A DNA stretch of 64,000 nucleotides. Source: UBA2357 sp041678045. GTDB taxonomy: Bacteria > Pseudomonadota > Gammaproteobacteria > Burkholderiales > Rhodocyclaceae. The notes under the pieces were generated by a model. It was not told the DNA's origin and made no database searches. It saw only the letters and a program-made list of their open reading frames with translations. Position 1 is the stretch's first letter; the number at the start of each line of letters is the position of its first letter. Of this stretch, positions 16,477 to 24,767 are shown piece after piece. The DNA is taken from positions 1 to 64,000 of the forward strand of contig JBAYOV010000009.1 in assembly GCA_041678045.1 (NCBI GenBank), given 5' to 3'. The position numbers were made by a program, and so were the translations under genes.

Positions 16477-17841
16477 TCAGGCCGGCACGCTCGGCAACCC
16501 GGACAAGGCCATGGCCAGCTCGGCCTCGTCGTAGTCCAGATCGACCAGTTTACCTGCAAAGTAGTCGGTATAGGCCGCCATGTCGAAGTGCCCGTGGCCG
16601 GACAGATTGAACAGGATCACCTCCGACTTGCCTTCCCGCTTGCAGCGCAGCGCCTCGTCGATGGCCCCCCGCACCGCATGGTTGGCTTCCGGTGCAGGTA
16701 CGATACCCTCGGCGCGGGCAAACATGACACCCGCCTCGAAACACTGGGTCTGGTGATAGGAAACGGCCTCCATCAGGCCAAGCTCCATGACGTGCGACAC
16801 CATCGGGGCCATGCCGTGATAGCGCAGCCCGCCGGCATGAAAACCCGGTGGCGTGAAGCTCGATCCCAGCGTGTGCATCTTGGCAAGCGGCGTGAGCTTG
16901 GCCAGGTCACCGAAGTCGTAGGCGTACTTGCCGCGCGTGAGCGTGGGGCAGGCCGAAGGCTCGACCGCCACGATGCGACGCTTGCGCCCGCCGCGCAGGC
17001 GCTCGCCGATGAACGGGAAGGCAATCCCGGCAAAGTTGGAGCCGCCCCCTGCGCAGCCGATGATCACATCCGGATCGTCGCCCGCCATCTCCATCTGCTT
17101 CATCGCCTCCACACCAATGATGCTCTGGTGCAGCAGGACATGGTTGAGCACGGAGCCCAGCGCGTACTTGGTGTCATCGCGTTGCGCGGCCAGTTCCACC
17201 GCTTCGGAAATCGCAATGCCCAGACTGCCGGGGTGGTCGGGCGTCTTCGCCAGGATGGCGCGACCACATTCGGTCAGCTGCGACGGCGAGGCCACGCACT
17301 GCGCACCGTAGGTTTCCATCACCGCCCGGCGATAGGGCTTCTGGTTGTAGGACACGCGCACCTGGAACACCTGCACCTCGATGCCGAACAGTGCGCCGGC
17401 AAAGGACAGGGACGTTCCCCACTGCCCGGCACCGGTTTCGGTGGTGAGCTTGCGGATGCCGGCTTCCCGGTTGTAGAAGGCCTGGGCAATGGCCGTGTTG
17501 GGCTTGTGGCTACCGGCCGGGCTGACGCCTTCGTACTTGTAGTAGATCTTCGCCGGGGTATCGAGCATCTTCTCCAGCCGGCGAGCCCGGAACAGCGGCG
17601 CCGGACGCCACTGGCGGTACACCTCGCGCACGGGCTCGGGAATCTCGATATGACGCTCGGTGCTGACCTCCTGCATGATCAGGCTGTCAGGAAACAGGGG
17701 TGCCAGGTCGGCCGGGCCGACCGGTTGCAGGGTGCCCGGATGCAGCACCGCCGGCAGCGGCACCGGCAGGTCCGCAGCCAGGTTGTACCAGTCCCTGGGC
17801 ATGTCCTTCTCGTCGAGCAGGTATTTGATCTGATCGCTCAT
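16477..17841 (-). CDS. TrpB2-type tryptophan synthase beta chain-like PLP enzyme
   Basis: 454-residue fold-type II PLP enzyme of the TrpB2 subgroup, which condenses indole (or O-phosphoserine/serine substrates) to tryptophan. The PLP lysine is in SPAGSHKPNTAIAQ. The phosphate-binding glycine loop is GCAGGGSNFAG, and TTETGAGQWGTSLSFA is conserved. The longer N-terminus with a YNLAADLP segment and the QEVSTERHIEIPEPVREVYR block separate TrpB2 from classical TrpB. There is no trpA neighbour, so it is an orphan copy. The ATG at 17841 has an excellent GGAGGGAAGAAAAGG context, while the open frame upstream has no conserved sequence. Confidence 0.9.
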   Translation of the reverse strand: MSDQIKYLLDEKDMPRDWYNLAADLPVPLPAVLHPGTLQPVGPADLAPLFPDSLIMQEVSTERHIEIPEPVREVYRQWRPAPLFRARRLEKMLDTPAKIYYKYEGVSPAGSHKPNTAIAQAFYNREAGIRKLTTETGAGQWGTSLSFAGALFGIEVQVFQVRVSYNQKPYRRAVMETYGAQCVASPSQLTECGRAILAKTPDHPGSLGIAISEAVELAAQRDDTKYALGSVLNHVLLHQSIIGVEAMKQMEMAGDDPDVIIGCAGGGSNFAGIAFPFIGERLRGGRKRRIVAVEPSACPTLTRGKYAYDFGDLAKLTPLAKMHTLGSSFTPPGFHAGGLRYHGMAPMVSHVMELGLMEAVSYHQTQCFEAGVMFARAEGIVPAPEANHAVRGAIDEALRCKREGKSEVILFNLSGHGHFDMAAYTDYFAGKLVDLDYDEAELAMALSGLPSVPA

Positions 17842-18008
17842 AAGCCTTTTCTTCCTCCCTCCGGTATGCAGGCAAACCGCTGTCTCGCGGCGGCATGAGG
17901 GTAGCAGATCAGGCCCACAAAACACATGCCCCCGGGCGCAAAGGCGCGGCGCCAGCCCCAGCCTGAGGTAAGCTTGCCCCCCACCCTTGAAGAACCGCTC
18001 ATCAACTC

Positions 18009-18968
18009 ATGACCTCGGAATTCGAGCTGATCCAACGCTATTTCAAACGCCGCACCCTGCACACCGACCTGGACGGAGGAGACGATGCGGCGCTGATTTC
18101 GCTGTGGCCCGGCAGCCAACTGGTGGTGTCGACCGACATGCTGGTGGAGGGCACCCATTTCCTGCCTGGCACCGACGCCCGCGATCTGGGCTGGAAAACG
18201 CTTGCGGTGAATGTGTCGGACCTCGCCGCCATGGCCGCCGAACCCCGCTGGGCCCTGCTCGCAATGGCACTGCCGGAGGCTGACGAGGACTGGCTGGAAG
18301 CGTTTTCCGAAGGCGTGTACGAATGCGCCGCCGCGTTCGGCGTGGACCTGGCAGGCGGCGACACCACACGCGGCCCGCGCACCCTGTGCGTGACCATCAT
18401 GGGCGAAGTCCCGCATGGCCGGGCGGTGACCCGCGCCGGCGCGCGCCCGGGCGACGAGGTATGGATCAGCGGTCAACCCGGCCGCGCCGCCCTGGGGCTG
18501 GCCCACCTGCGCGGCACGCTGCGCCTGCCCGACACGCTGCGCGATGCGTGCATTGCCGCCCAGCAGCGCCCACAACCCAGGGTCGCGCTGGGGCTGGCGC
18601 TGCGCGATGTGGCCACGGCGATGCTGGATGTCTCGGACGGTTTGCTGGGCGACCTGGCCCACCTGCTCGACCAGTCGGGCGTGGGCGCCTGCATTGTCGA
18701 AAACGCGCTTCCGGTGCAACATCTGGCCAATGGCGGGGTCGACCCAGCCACCCTCCGCCAGGCCGTACTGGCGGGCGGAGACGACTACGAACTGCTGTTT
18801 ACCGCCCCCCGCGAAGCGCGTGAGCAGATCGCCAGCCTGTCCGACCGGCTGGCCCTCCCCCTGCACTGCATCGGCCACATCCTGCCCGCAGGCAGCGGGC
18901 TGCAGCTACAGACGACAGACGGTCGGCCGGTGCCGACCGCGTGCGCCGGTTATGACCATTTTCGCTAG
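18009..18968 (+). CDS. thiL: Thiamine-monophosphate kinase ThiL
   Basis: 319-residue kinase making thiamine pyrophosphate from thiamine monophosphate with ATP. Characteristic blocks are GDDAALISL, VVSTDMLVEGTHFLP, DLGWKTLAVNVSDLAAMAA, the nucleotide-binding GVDLAGGDTTRG and MLDVSDGLLGDLAH. It begins a tight cluster thiL-pgpA-pncC: pgpA starts 6 nt later, and pncC overlaps pgpA by 4 nt. It is divergent from the TrpB2-like gene. Confidence 0.97.
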   Translation: MTSEFELIQRYFKRRTLHTDLDGGDDAALISLWPGSQLVVSTDMLVEGTHFLPGTDARDLGWKTLAVNVSDLAAMAAEPRWALLAMALPEADEDWLEAFSEGVYECAAAFGVDLAGGDTTRGPRTLCVTIMGEVPHGRAVTRAGARPGDEVWISGQPGRAALGLAHLRGTLRLPDTLRDACIAAQQRPQPRVALGLALRDVATAMLDVSDGLLGDLAHLLDQSGVGACIVENALPVQHLANGGVDPATLRQAVLAGGDDYELLFTAPREAREQIASLSDRLALPLHCIGHILPAGSGLQLQTTDGRPVPTACAGYDHFR

Positions 18969-18974
18969 GACACC

Positions 18975-19463
18975 ATGCGCCCGACCCTGACCTTCATGCT
19001 CAGCCACCCGGCCCACTTCATCGCCCTCGGCTTTGGCGCCGGTCTGTCGCCGCGTGCGCCGGGCACCGCCGGCACCCTGCTCGCCTGGCTACTGTATCCG
19101 CTGATCAAGACGCCCCTCTCCGACGTGGTCTTCCTGTGCCTGCTCGCCTCGCTGTTCGTCGCGGGCGTGATTGCCGCCGAGCGTACCGGGCGGGCGCTGG
19201 GCGAATCGGACCATGGCGCCATCGTGTGGGACGAAATGGTCGCCATGTGGCTGGTGCTGCTGTTCGCCCCCGCCACCTTCACCTGGCAGCTCATTGCAGT
19301 CGTACTGTTCCGCTTTTTCGACATCGTCAAACCCCAACCCATCCGCTGGGCTGACAGCCGGATCAAGGGCGGCTTCGGCGTGATGCTCGACGACATCATC
19401 GCCGCCGGTTATGCCATTTTCTGCATCGCGGTGCTGGTGCACTTCTTCGGAGCCACGCCATGA
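18975..19463 (+). CDS. pgpA: Phosphatidylglycerophosphatase A
   Basis: 162-residue inner-membrane lipid phosphatase that dephosphorylates phosphatidylglycerophosphate. Conserved motifs are GAGLSPRAPGTAGTL near the N-terminus, the acidic HGAIVWDEMVAMW loop and LFRFFDIVKPQPI, interleaved with about four hydrophobic segments. It sits between thiL and pncC, an arrangement common in proteobacteria. Confidence 0.96.
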   Translation: MRPTLTFMLSHPAHFIALGFGAGLSPRAPGTAGTLLAWLLYPLIKTPLSDVVFLCLLASLFVAGVIAAERTGRALGESDHGAIVWDEMVAMWLVLLFAPATFTWQLIAVVLFRFFDIVKPQPIRWADSRIKGGFGVMLDDIIAAGYAIFCIAVLVHFFGATP

Positions 19464-19993
19464 CCCCGCAGGACTGGGCACGCCTGGACGCACTGTCCCG
19501 CAGCACCGGCCAATGGCTGGAACAGCACGCAGCGGTACTGTGCACCGCCGAATCATGCACCGGCGGCTGGATCGCACAAACCGTCACCGCCACGGCAGGC
19601 AGCTCCGCGTGGTTCGACCGGGCCTTCGTCACGTACTCCAACCAGGCCAAACAGGACATGCTCGGCGTGCGCGCCGACACCCTGCTCGCACACGGTGCGG
19701 TGAGCGAGGCCACCGTGCGCGAAATGGCCGAAGGAGCCCTGGCGCGCAGCCAGGCCAGCCATGCGCTGGCCGTGTCGGGCATCGCCGGTCCGGGCGGCGC
19801 CACCCCCGGCAAGCCGGTCGGCACCGTCTGCCTGGCCTGGGCGGTGCGTCACGGCCCCACCCTTGCGGAAACCTGCCACTTCTCAGGCGACCGCGAAACC
19901 GTGCGGCTGCAGGCCGTCTTGCGCGCGCTGGAGAGACTCCCCCAGCTACCGCGATTGCCCGACAGCGAAACCGATCACACCCACGGCAGGTGA
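19460..19993 (+). CDS. pncC: Nicotinamide-nucleotide amidase (CinA C-terminal type)
   Basis: 177-residue PncC enzyme that deamidates NMN to nicotinate mononucleotide in pyridine-nucleotide recycling. The motifs TAESCTGGWIAQ and SGIAGPGGATPGKPVGTVC identify the CinA C-terminal family. It is the short stand-alone form without the N-terminal MoaB-like domain of full CinA. It overlaps pgpA by 4 nt and lies 54 nt before recA, reminiscent of the cinA-recA linkage in many bacteria. Confidence 0.95.
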   Translation: MTPQDWARLDALSRSTGQWLEQHAAVLCTAESCTGGWIAQTVTATAGSSAWFDRAFVTYSNQAKQDMLGVRADTLLAHGAVSEATVREMAEGALARSQASHALAVSGIAGPGGATPGKPVGTVCLAWAVRHGPTLAETCHFSGDRETVRLQAVLRALERLPQLPRLPDSETDHTHGR

Positions 19994-20022
19994 CTGCATA
20001 ACTGCAAGCTCTGTGCCATAAT
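19994..20022 (+). promoter_or_regulatory. Weak candidate promoter for recA
   Basis: CATAAT (20017-20022) with a poor -35 (CTGCAT, 19994-19999) at 17-nt spacing is the best promoter-like pair in the pncC-recA gap. No CTG-N10-CAG LexA box is recognisable there. Confidence 0.35.
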
Positions 20023-20047
20023 CCGCCAATCTGACTGAGGAGTTTTC

Positions 20048-21094
20048 ATGGACGACAACAAGGCCAAGGCCCTGCAGGCTGCGCTTTCTCAAATCGAGAA
20101 ACAGTTCGGCAAGGGTTCGATCATGCGCATGGGCGACGGCAACGTCGAGATGGACATCCAGACGGTGTCGACCGGTTCGCTGGGGCTGGACATCGCGCTC
20201 GGCCTTGGCGGCCTGCCGCGCGGCCGGGTGATCGAAATCTACGGTCCGGAATCTTCCGGCAAGACCACCCTCACCCTGCAGGCCATCGCCGAGATGCAAA
20301 AGCTCGGTGGCACCGCTGCGTTCATCGATGCAGAACACGCGCTCGATGTCGGCTATGCCGAAAAGCTGGGCGTGAACATCCAGGACCTGCTCATCTCGCA
20401 GCCCGACACCGGCGAACAGGCGCTGGAAATCGCCGACATGCTGGTGCGCTCCGGCGGTGTGGACATCGTGGTGATCGACTCGGTCGCCGCGCTCACACCG
20501 AAAGCCGAAATCGAGGGCGAAATGGGCGATCAACTGCCCGGCCTGCAGGCCCGCCTGATGAGTCAGGCGCTCAGGAAGCTCACCGCCAACATCAAGCGCA
20601 CCAACACCATGGTGATCTTCATCAACCAGATCCGCATGAAGATTGGCGTGATGTTCGGCAGCCCCGAAACCACCACCGGCGGCAATGCGCTGAAGTTCTA
20701 CTCCTCGGTGCGCATGGACATCCGCCGCACCGGCGCGATCAAGAAGGGAGACGAAGTGATCGGCTCCGAAACCCGCTGCAAGGTGGTGAAAAACAAGGTC
20801 GCCCCGCCCTTCCGCGAAGCGCATTTCGACATCCTGTACGGCGAGGGCATCTCGCGCGAAGGCGAGATCATCGACCTGGGCGTGCAGCACAAGATCGTCG
20901 ACAAGTCCGGCTCGTGGTATGCCTACAACGGCGACAAGATCGGTCAGGGCAAGGACAATGTGCGCGAATTCCTGCGCAACAACCCCAACCTGGCCAGAGA
21001 GATCGAGAACCGGGTCCGCGTGGCGGTCGGCCTGCCCGAACTGCCAGCCACCGGCCTGAGCGCCGCCGCCTCGGCCGACGACGCTGCGGCCTGA
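20048..21094 (+). CDS. recA: Recombinase RecA
   Basis: 348-residue DNA-dependent ATPase for homologous recombination and LexA cleavage. The Walker A motif GPESSGKTT is at about residues 69-77. The MAW/L1-L2 region includes GDQLPGLQARLMSQALRK and INQIRMKIGVMFGSPETTTG. The C-terminus is the usual acidic Ala/Asp tail (SADDAAA). A TGAGGAG ribosome-binding site precedes the ATG. recX follows 11 nt later. Confidence 0.99.
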   Translation: MDDNKAKALQAALSQIEKQFGKGSIMRMGDGNVEMDIQTVSTGSLGLDIALGLGGLPRGRVIEIYGPESSGKTTLTLQAIAEMQKLGGTAAFIDAEHALDVGYAEKLGVNIQDLLISQPDTGEQALEIADMLVRSGGVDIVVIDSVAALTPKAEIEGEMGDQLPGLQARLMSQALRKLTANIKRTNTMVIFINQIRMKIGVMFGSPETTTGGNALKFYSSVRMDIRRTGAIKKGDEVIGSETRCKVVKNKVAPPFREAHFDILYGEGISREGEIIDLGVQHKIVDKSGSWYAYNGDKIGQGKDNVREFLRNNPNLAREIENRVRVAVGLPELPATGLSAAASADDAAA

Positions 21095-21105
21095 GCGGAA
21101 GCAGC

Positions 21106-21561
21106 ATGGCGGAGGCCGACCGTTCATTGCGTGAACGCGCCATCCGCCTGCTGGCCCAGCGGGATCATGCACGCGCCGAACTCGCGCGCAAACTTGCCCC
21201 GCACGGCAGCGCCGAAGACATCGAGGCCACCCTGGAGCGCATGGTCGAACTCGGCCTGCAGTCCGATCAGCGCTTCGCCGAAGCCTGGGTGCGCAGCAAG
21301 GCCCGGCGCCACGGCAGCGCCCGCCTGCGCCACGATCTAGCCCAGCGGGGCGTGGCCCGGGAGCTGATCGAGGCCGCCTTGGCCCATGCCTGCGAGGACG
21401 ACGAAATCGAACGCGCGCGCAACGTGTGGGCCAGCCGCTTCGGCCAGGCCCCGGCCGACCGCAGGGAATGGGGCAAACAGGCGCGCTTCCTGCAGGGGCG
21501 CGGATTTTCCACCAGCGTGATTGCGAGACTGCTGAAAGAGGTTCCGGATGAGTCTGCTTAA
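21106..21561 (+). CDS. recX: Regulatory protein RecX
   Basis: 151-residue RecA modulator made of three-helix repeats, recognisable from RAIRLLAQRDHARAELARKL, the LQSDQRFAEAWVRSKARRHG block and the C-terminal KQARFLQGRGFSTSVIARLL. RecX caps RecA filaments and inhibits RecA activity. The start at 21106 sits just after the recA stop; the frame stays open far upstream inside recA, but that part is non-homologous. Its end overlaps the lptB start by 14 nt. Confidence 0.95.
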   Translation: MAEADRSLRERAIRLLAQRDHARAELARKLAPHGSAEDIEATLERMVELGLQSDQRFAEAWVRSKARRHGSARLRHDLAQRGVARELIEAALAHACEDDEIERARNVWASRFGQAPADRREWGKQARFLQGRGFSTSVIARLLKEVPDESA

Positions 21562-22270
21562 AATCGCAGGCCTTCGCAAAAGCTACAAGGCACGCACCGT
21601 CGTTCACGATGTCGGCTTCGAAGTCGGCAGTGGCGAAGTGGTGGGTTTGCTCGGCCCCAATGGCGCGGGCAAGACCACCTGTTTCTACATGATCGTGGGG
21701 CTGGTGCGCGCCGACGACGGTGAAATCACGCTCGATGACGCCCGCCTGACGCATCTGCCCATCCACCAGCGTGCGCAGCTCGGGCTGTCCTACCTGCCGC
21801 AGGAAATGAGCGTGTTCCGTCGCCTCACGGTGGCCGACAACATCCGTGCAGTCCTCGAACTGCAGGGGCATGCGCGCAAGGAGGTCGACCGACAGCTCGA
21901 ACAACTGCTGGACGAACTGGGCATCGCCCATCTGCGCGACAGCACCTCGATCTCACTGTCGGGGGGCGAACGGCGCCGCTGCGAGATTGCCCGCGCGCTG
22001 GCCACCAGCCCGCGCCTGATCCTGCTCGACGAACCTTTTGCGGGGGTCGATCCGATTGCCGTGATCGACATCCAGAAAATCATTCGCTTCCTGAAGGAGC
22101 GCCAGATTGGCGTGCTGATCACCGACCACAACGTGCGCGAGACGCTGGGCATCTGCGACCGCGCCTACATCATCAGCGAGGGGCGCGTGCTGGCCAGCGG
22201 CCACCCGGAAGACATCGTCAGCAATGCTCAGGTCCGCCAGGTCTATCTCGGCGAGCACTTCCGTCTCTGA
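21548..22270 (+). CDS. lptB: LPS export ABC transporter ATPase LptB
   Basis: 240-residue cytoplasmic ATPase that powers LptFG extraction of lipopolysaccharide. Walker A is GPNGAGKTT, the Q-loop is YLPQEMSVFRRLTV, the signature LSGGERRRCEIARA, Walker B LILLDEPFAGVDP and the switch histidine is in DHNVRETL. Position before rpoN-hpf-ptsN is classical, but the usual upstream partners lptC and lptA are absent: recX immediately precedes and overlaps it by 14 nt. Confidence 0.96.
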   Translation: MSLLKIAGLRKSYKARTVVHDVGFEVGSGEVVGLLGPNGAGKTTCFYMIVGLVRADDGEITLDDARLTHLPIHQRAQLGLSYLPQEMSVFRRLTVADNIRAVLELQGHARKEVDRQLEQLLDELGIAHLRDSTSISLSGGERRRCEIARALATSPRLILLDEPFAGVDPIAVIDIQKIIRFLKERQIGVLITDHNVRETLGICDRAYIISEGRVLASGHPEDIVSNAQVRQVYLGEHFRL

Positions 22271-22291
22271 CCCGGAAAGCAACGAAATATC

Positions 22292-23746
22292 ATGAAACCG
22301 ACACTTCAGCTCAAGCTCTCGCAGCACCTGACACTGACGCCACAGTTGCAGCAGTCGATCAAGCTGCTGCAGCTGTCCACGCTTGAACTGAATCAGGAAA
22401 TCGAGCGCTTCCTGCTGGAGAACCCGATGCTGGAGCGCGACGATGGCGGCAGCGATGGCGATTACCGTCCTCCCCCGCCCGACCAGTCCCCCACCTCCAC
22501 GGCGCAGGAAGCCCGTCAGGAAGAATCCGCACCGGCCAGTAACGAGCGCGAGGATGCGCCGGACACCACCAGCTTCGAAGACACCGGTGACTGGGGCAAC
22601 ACCGGCAGCAGCACGTCCGGCAAATCGCGCGACGACGAGGATGTCGACTTTCAGGAATTCCAGGCCGCCGAGGTCAGCCTGCGCGACCATCTGAACCAGC
22701 AGGTAAGCCTCGCCCCGCTGTCCGACCGCGACCGCGCACTGGTGCGCTTCCTCATCGAGGCGCTCGACGACGACGGCTACCTGCACCAGTCTCTGGAAGA
22801 CCTGTACCCCCTGCTGCCGGAAGAGGCGGAATACGACCTCGAAGACCTCTGCATCGCCCTGCACCATGTGCAAAGCCTGGAGCCTGCCGGCATCGGTGCG
22901 CGCAGCCCGCAAGAATGCCTGGCCCTGCAGCTGCGCACCCTGCCCGACAGCCCGACCCGCAAGCTCGCACTGACGATTGTCGAGCAGCACCTGGAGCTGC
23001 TCGCCGAACGCAACTTCGTCCGCCTCAAGCGGGTGCTGGGCTGCAATGACGAAGGACTGCGCGAGGCCCATGCGCTGATCTGCAGCCTTGACCCGCACCC
23101 CGGCTCGCAATATTCCGCCTCCGAGACCCGCTATGTGGTCCCCGATGTGGTGGTGCGCAAGCTGCGTGGCCGCTGGACTGCCAGCCTCAACTCCGACGCC
23201 ATGCCCCGCCTGCGGGTCAACGCCCTGTACGCCAGCATCCTGCAGCAGAACCGGGGCTCGGGTGGCGCCCTCACCAGCCAGCTGCAGGAAGCCCGCTGGC
23301 TGATCAAGAACGTGCAGCAGCGCTTTGAAACCATACTACGGGTTTCACAGGCGATTGTTGACCAACAGCGCCAGTTCTTCGATTATGGTGACGTGGCGAT
23401 GCGACCCCTGACCTTGCGCGAGATCGCCGAGCAGCTTGAGCTGCACGAATCGACAATATCGCGGGTCACCACCCAGAAGTTCATGGCAACCCCCCGTGGC
23501 GTATACGAACTCAAGTATTTTTTCGGCAGTCATGTGTCCACCGACACGGGAGGGGCTGCCTCATCGACCGCAATCCGGGCCCTCATCCGCCAGCTGGTCG
23601 ATGCCGAAGACCGGAAAAAACCCTTATCGGACGCAAAAATCGCCGACCTACTCGGCCAGCAGGGTATCGTGGTCGCACGGCGAACCATTGCCAAATACCG
23701 CGAATCACTGAATATCCCGCCGGTCAGCCAACGCAAGACGATCTAA
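22292..23746 (+). CDS. rpoN: RNA polymerase sigma-54 factor RpoN
   Basis: 484-residue sigma factor for -24/-12 promoters (nitrogen, motility and pili regulons). Region I is Gln/Leu-rich (LSQHLTLTPQLQQSIKLLQL). Region II is acidic and low-complexity, about residues 50-120. The core-binding and helix-turn-helix regions follow, and the RpoN box ARRTIAKYRE is near the C-terminus. It starts 21 nt after lptB and precedes hpf by 15 nt. Confidence 0.98.
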   Translation: MKPTLQLKLSQHLTLTPQLQQSIKLLQLSTLELNQEIERFLLENPMLERDDGGSDGDYRPPPPDQSPTSTAQEARQEESAPASNEREDAPDTTSFEDTGDWGNTGSSTSGKSRDDEDVDFQEFQAAEVSLRDHLNQQVSLAPLSDRDRALVRFLIEALDDDGYLHQSLEDLYPLLPEEAEYDLEDLCIALHHVQSLEPAGIGARSPQECLALQLRTLPDSPTRKLALTIVEQHLELLAERNFVRLKRVLGCNDEGLREAHALICSLDPHPGSQYSASETRYVVPDVVVRKLRGRWTASLNSDAMPRLRVNALYASILQQNRGSGGALTSQLQEARWLIKNVQQRFETILRVSQAIVDQQRQFFDYGDVAMRPLTLREIAEQLELHESTISRVTTQKFMATPRGVYELKYFFGSHVSTDTGGAASSTAIRALIRQLVDAEDRKKPLSDAKIADLLGQQGIVVARRTIAKYRESLNIPPVSQRKTI

Positions 23747-23761
23747 TCACAAGGAGTCATC

Positions 23762-24088
23762 ATGAATCTCAAAATCACCGGCCATCACATCGAAGTCACC
23801 GACGCAATCCGCGAATACGTGAACAGCAAGCTTGATCGCGTCATCCGTCACTTCGACAACGTGACCAGCGTCAATGTGATCCTGTCGGTCGAAAAGCTCA
23901 AGCAGAAGGCCGAAGTCACCCTGCACGTGCGTGGCAAGGACATCTTCGTCGAGAGCGACGACGCCGACATGTACGCCGCCATCGACAGCATGATCGACAA
24001 GCTGGATCGTCAGGTCATCAAGTACAAGCAGAAGAATCAGGACCACGGTCACGAAGCACTGAAGCATCAGGAAACCGAGTCCGAGTGA
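23762..24088 (+). CDS. hpf: Ribosome hibernation promoting factor (short HPF)
   Basis: 108-residue S30AE/HPF-family protein that binds the 30S decoding region and promotes 100S dimers in stationary phase. It shows the conserved MNLKITGHHIEVTDAIREYV start and the DMYAAIDSMIDKLDRQV helix. It is the short form without the C-terminal dimerisation domain. It is preceded by a CACAAGGAGTC ribosome-binding site and followed by a terminator. Confidence 0.96.
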   Translation: MNLKITGHHIEVTDAIREYVNSKLDRVIRHFDNVTSVNVILSVEKLKQKAEVTLHVRGKDIFVESDDADMYAAIDSMIDKLDRQVIKYKQKNQDHGHEALKHQETESE

Positions 24089-24105
24089 GTTCCGGTCAGG
24101 CCTGA

Positions 24106-24158
24106 ATCGCTCATGACCAGCATGCGTGCGTGCGGGCCATGAGCGATCATGTTTTTTT
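24106..24158 (+). terminator. Intrinsic terminator after hpf
   Basis: A 10-bp perfect stem (ATCGCTCATG at 24106-24115, CATGAGCGAT at 24138-24147) encloses a GCATGCGTGCGTGC loop. A run of seven T residues follows at 24152-24158. Confidence 0.8.
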
Positions 24159-24184
24159 ATGCCTCAATCATCGAAAGGTATGTT

Positions 24185-24190
24185 TATAAT
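24185..24190 (+). promoter_or_regulatory. Candidate -10 box for ptsN-hprK
   Basis: A perfect TATAAT, preceded by TGTT, lies between the hpf terminator and ptsN, about 90 nt before the ptsN ATG. No good -35 hexamer is visible. Together with the terminator it suggests ptsN-hprK is a separate transcription unit. Confidence 0.5.
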
Positions 24191-24281
24191 CGCGCCTTTC
24201 GCTTGCGCCCTGCGCACCCATTGACGTTTTCGGGCCGGCATCACGCTGCGCACCACACTGCGTGATTCGGCCTCAAGCAGA

Positions 24282-24767
24282 ATGAGCCTGATAGCCAATC
24301 TTCTCTCATCGTCCAACGTCATCGTCGATCTCGAGGCCAGCAGCAAGAAGCGCGTCTTCGAGCAGGCGGGACTGTTGTTCGAGAACAATCAGGGCATCGG
24401 TCGCAGCGATGTCTTCGACAGCCTCTTTTCGCGCGAGCGCCTCGGTTCCACCGGACTGGGCCAGGGCGTGGCGATTCCGCACGGCCGCATCAAGGGTCTG
24501 AAGGAAGCCGCCGGCGCCTTCCTCCGGCTGAGCACGCCGGTGCAGTTCGACGCCCCCGACGGTCGCCCGGTGAGCATGCTGTTCGTGCTGCTGGTGCCCG
24601 AACAGGCCAACGAACAGCATCTGCAACTGCTCTCCGAGCTGGCGCAAATGTTCAGCGACGCCACCTTCCGTGAGCAACTGGCCAGTGCGCCGGATGCCGG
24701 AGCGGTGCATGCGCTCTTCACCTCGTGGGGTTCCGATGCGGCGAACGAACGTCGCGCGGCTGTTTGA
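24282..24767 (+). CDS. ptsN: Nitrogen PTS EIIA protein PtsN
   Basis: 161-residue EIIA-Ntr protein, phosphorylated on His67 in GVAIPHGRIKG. It relays nitrogen/carbon status to targets such as potassium transport and sigma-54-linked processes. The order hpf-ptsN-hprK is typical of betaproteobacteria. hprK starts inside its 3' end (32-nt overlap), so the two are likely translationally coupled. No NPr/HPr gene is in the window. Confidence 0.96.
   Translation: MSLIANLLSSSNVIVDLEASSKKRVFEQAGLLFENNQGIGRSDVFDSLFSRERLGSTGLGQGVAIPHGRIKGLKEAAGAFLRLSTPVQFDAPDGRPVSMLFVLLVPEQANEQHLQLLSELAQMFSDATFREQLASAPDAGAVHALFTSWGSDAANERRAAV

Noticed and set aside
19994..20047. LexA/SOS box upstream of recA
   Set aside because: No CTG-N10-CAG or CTGT-N8-ACAG palindrome could be found in the short gap. 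Regulation may come from farther upstream or use a different motif.
19946..21931. Long antisense open frame across recA, recX and lptB
   Set aside because: It is a composition shadow of three well-supported genes and has no homologous features.
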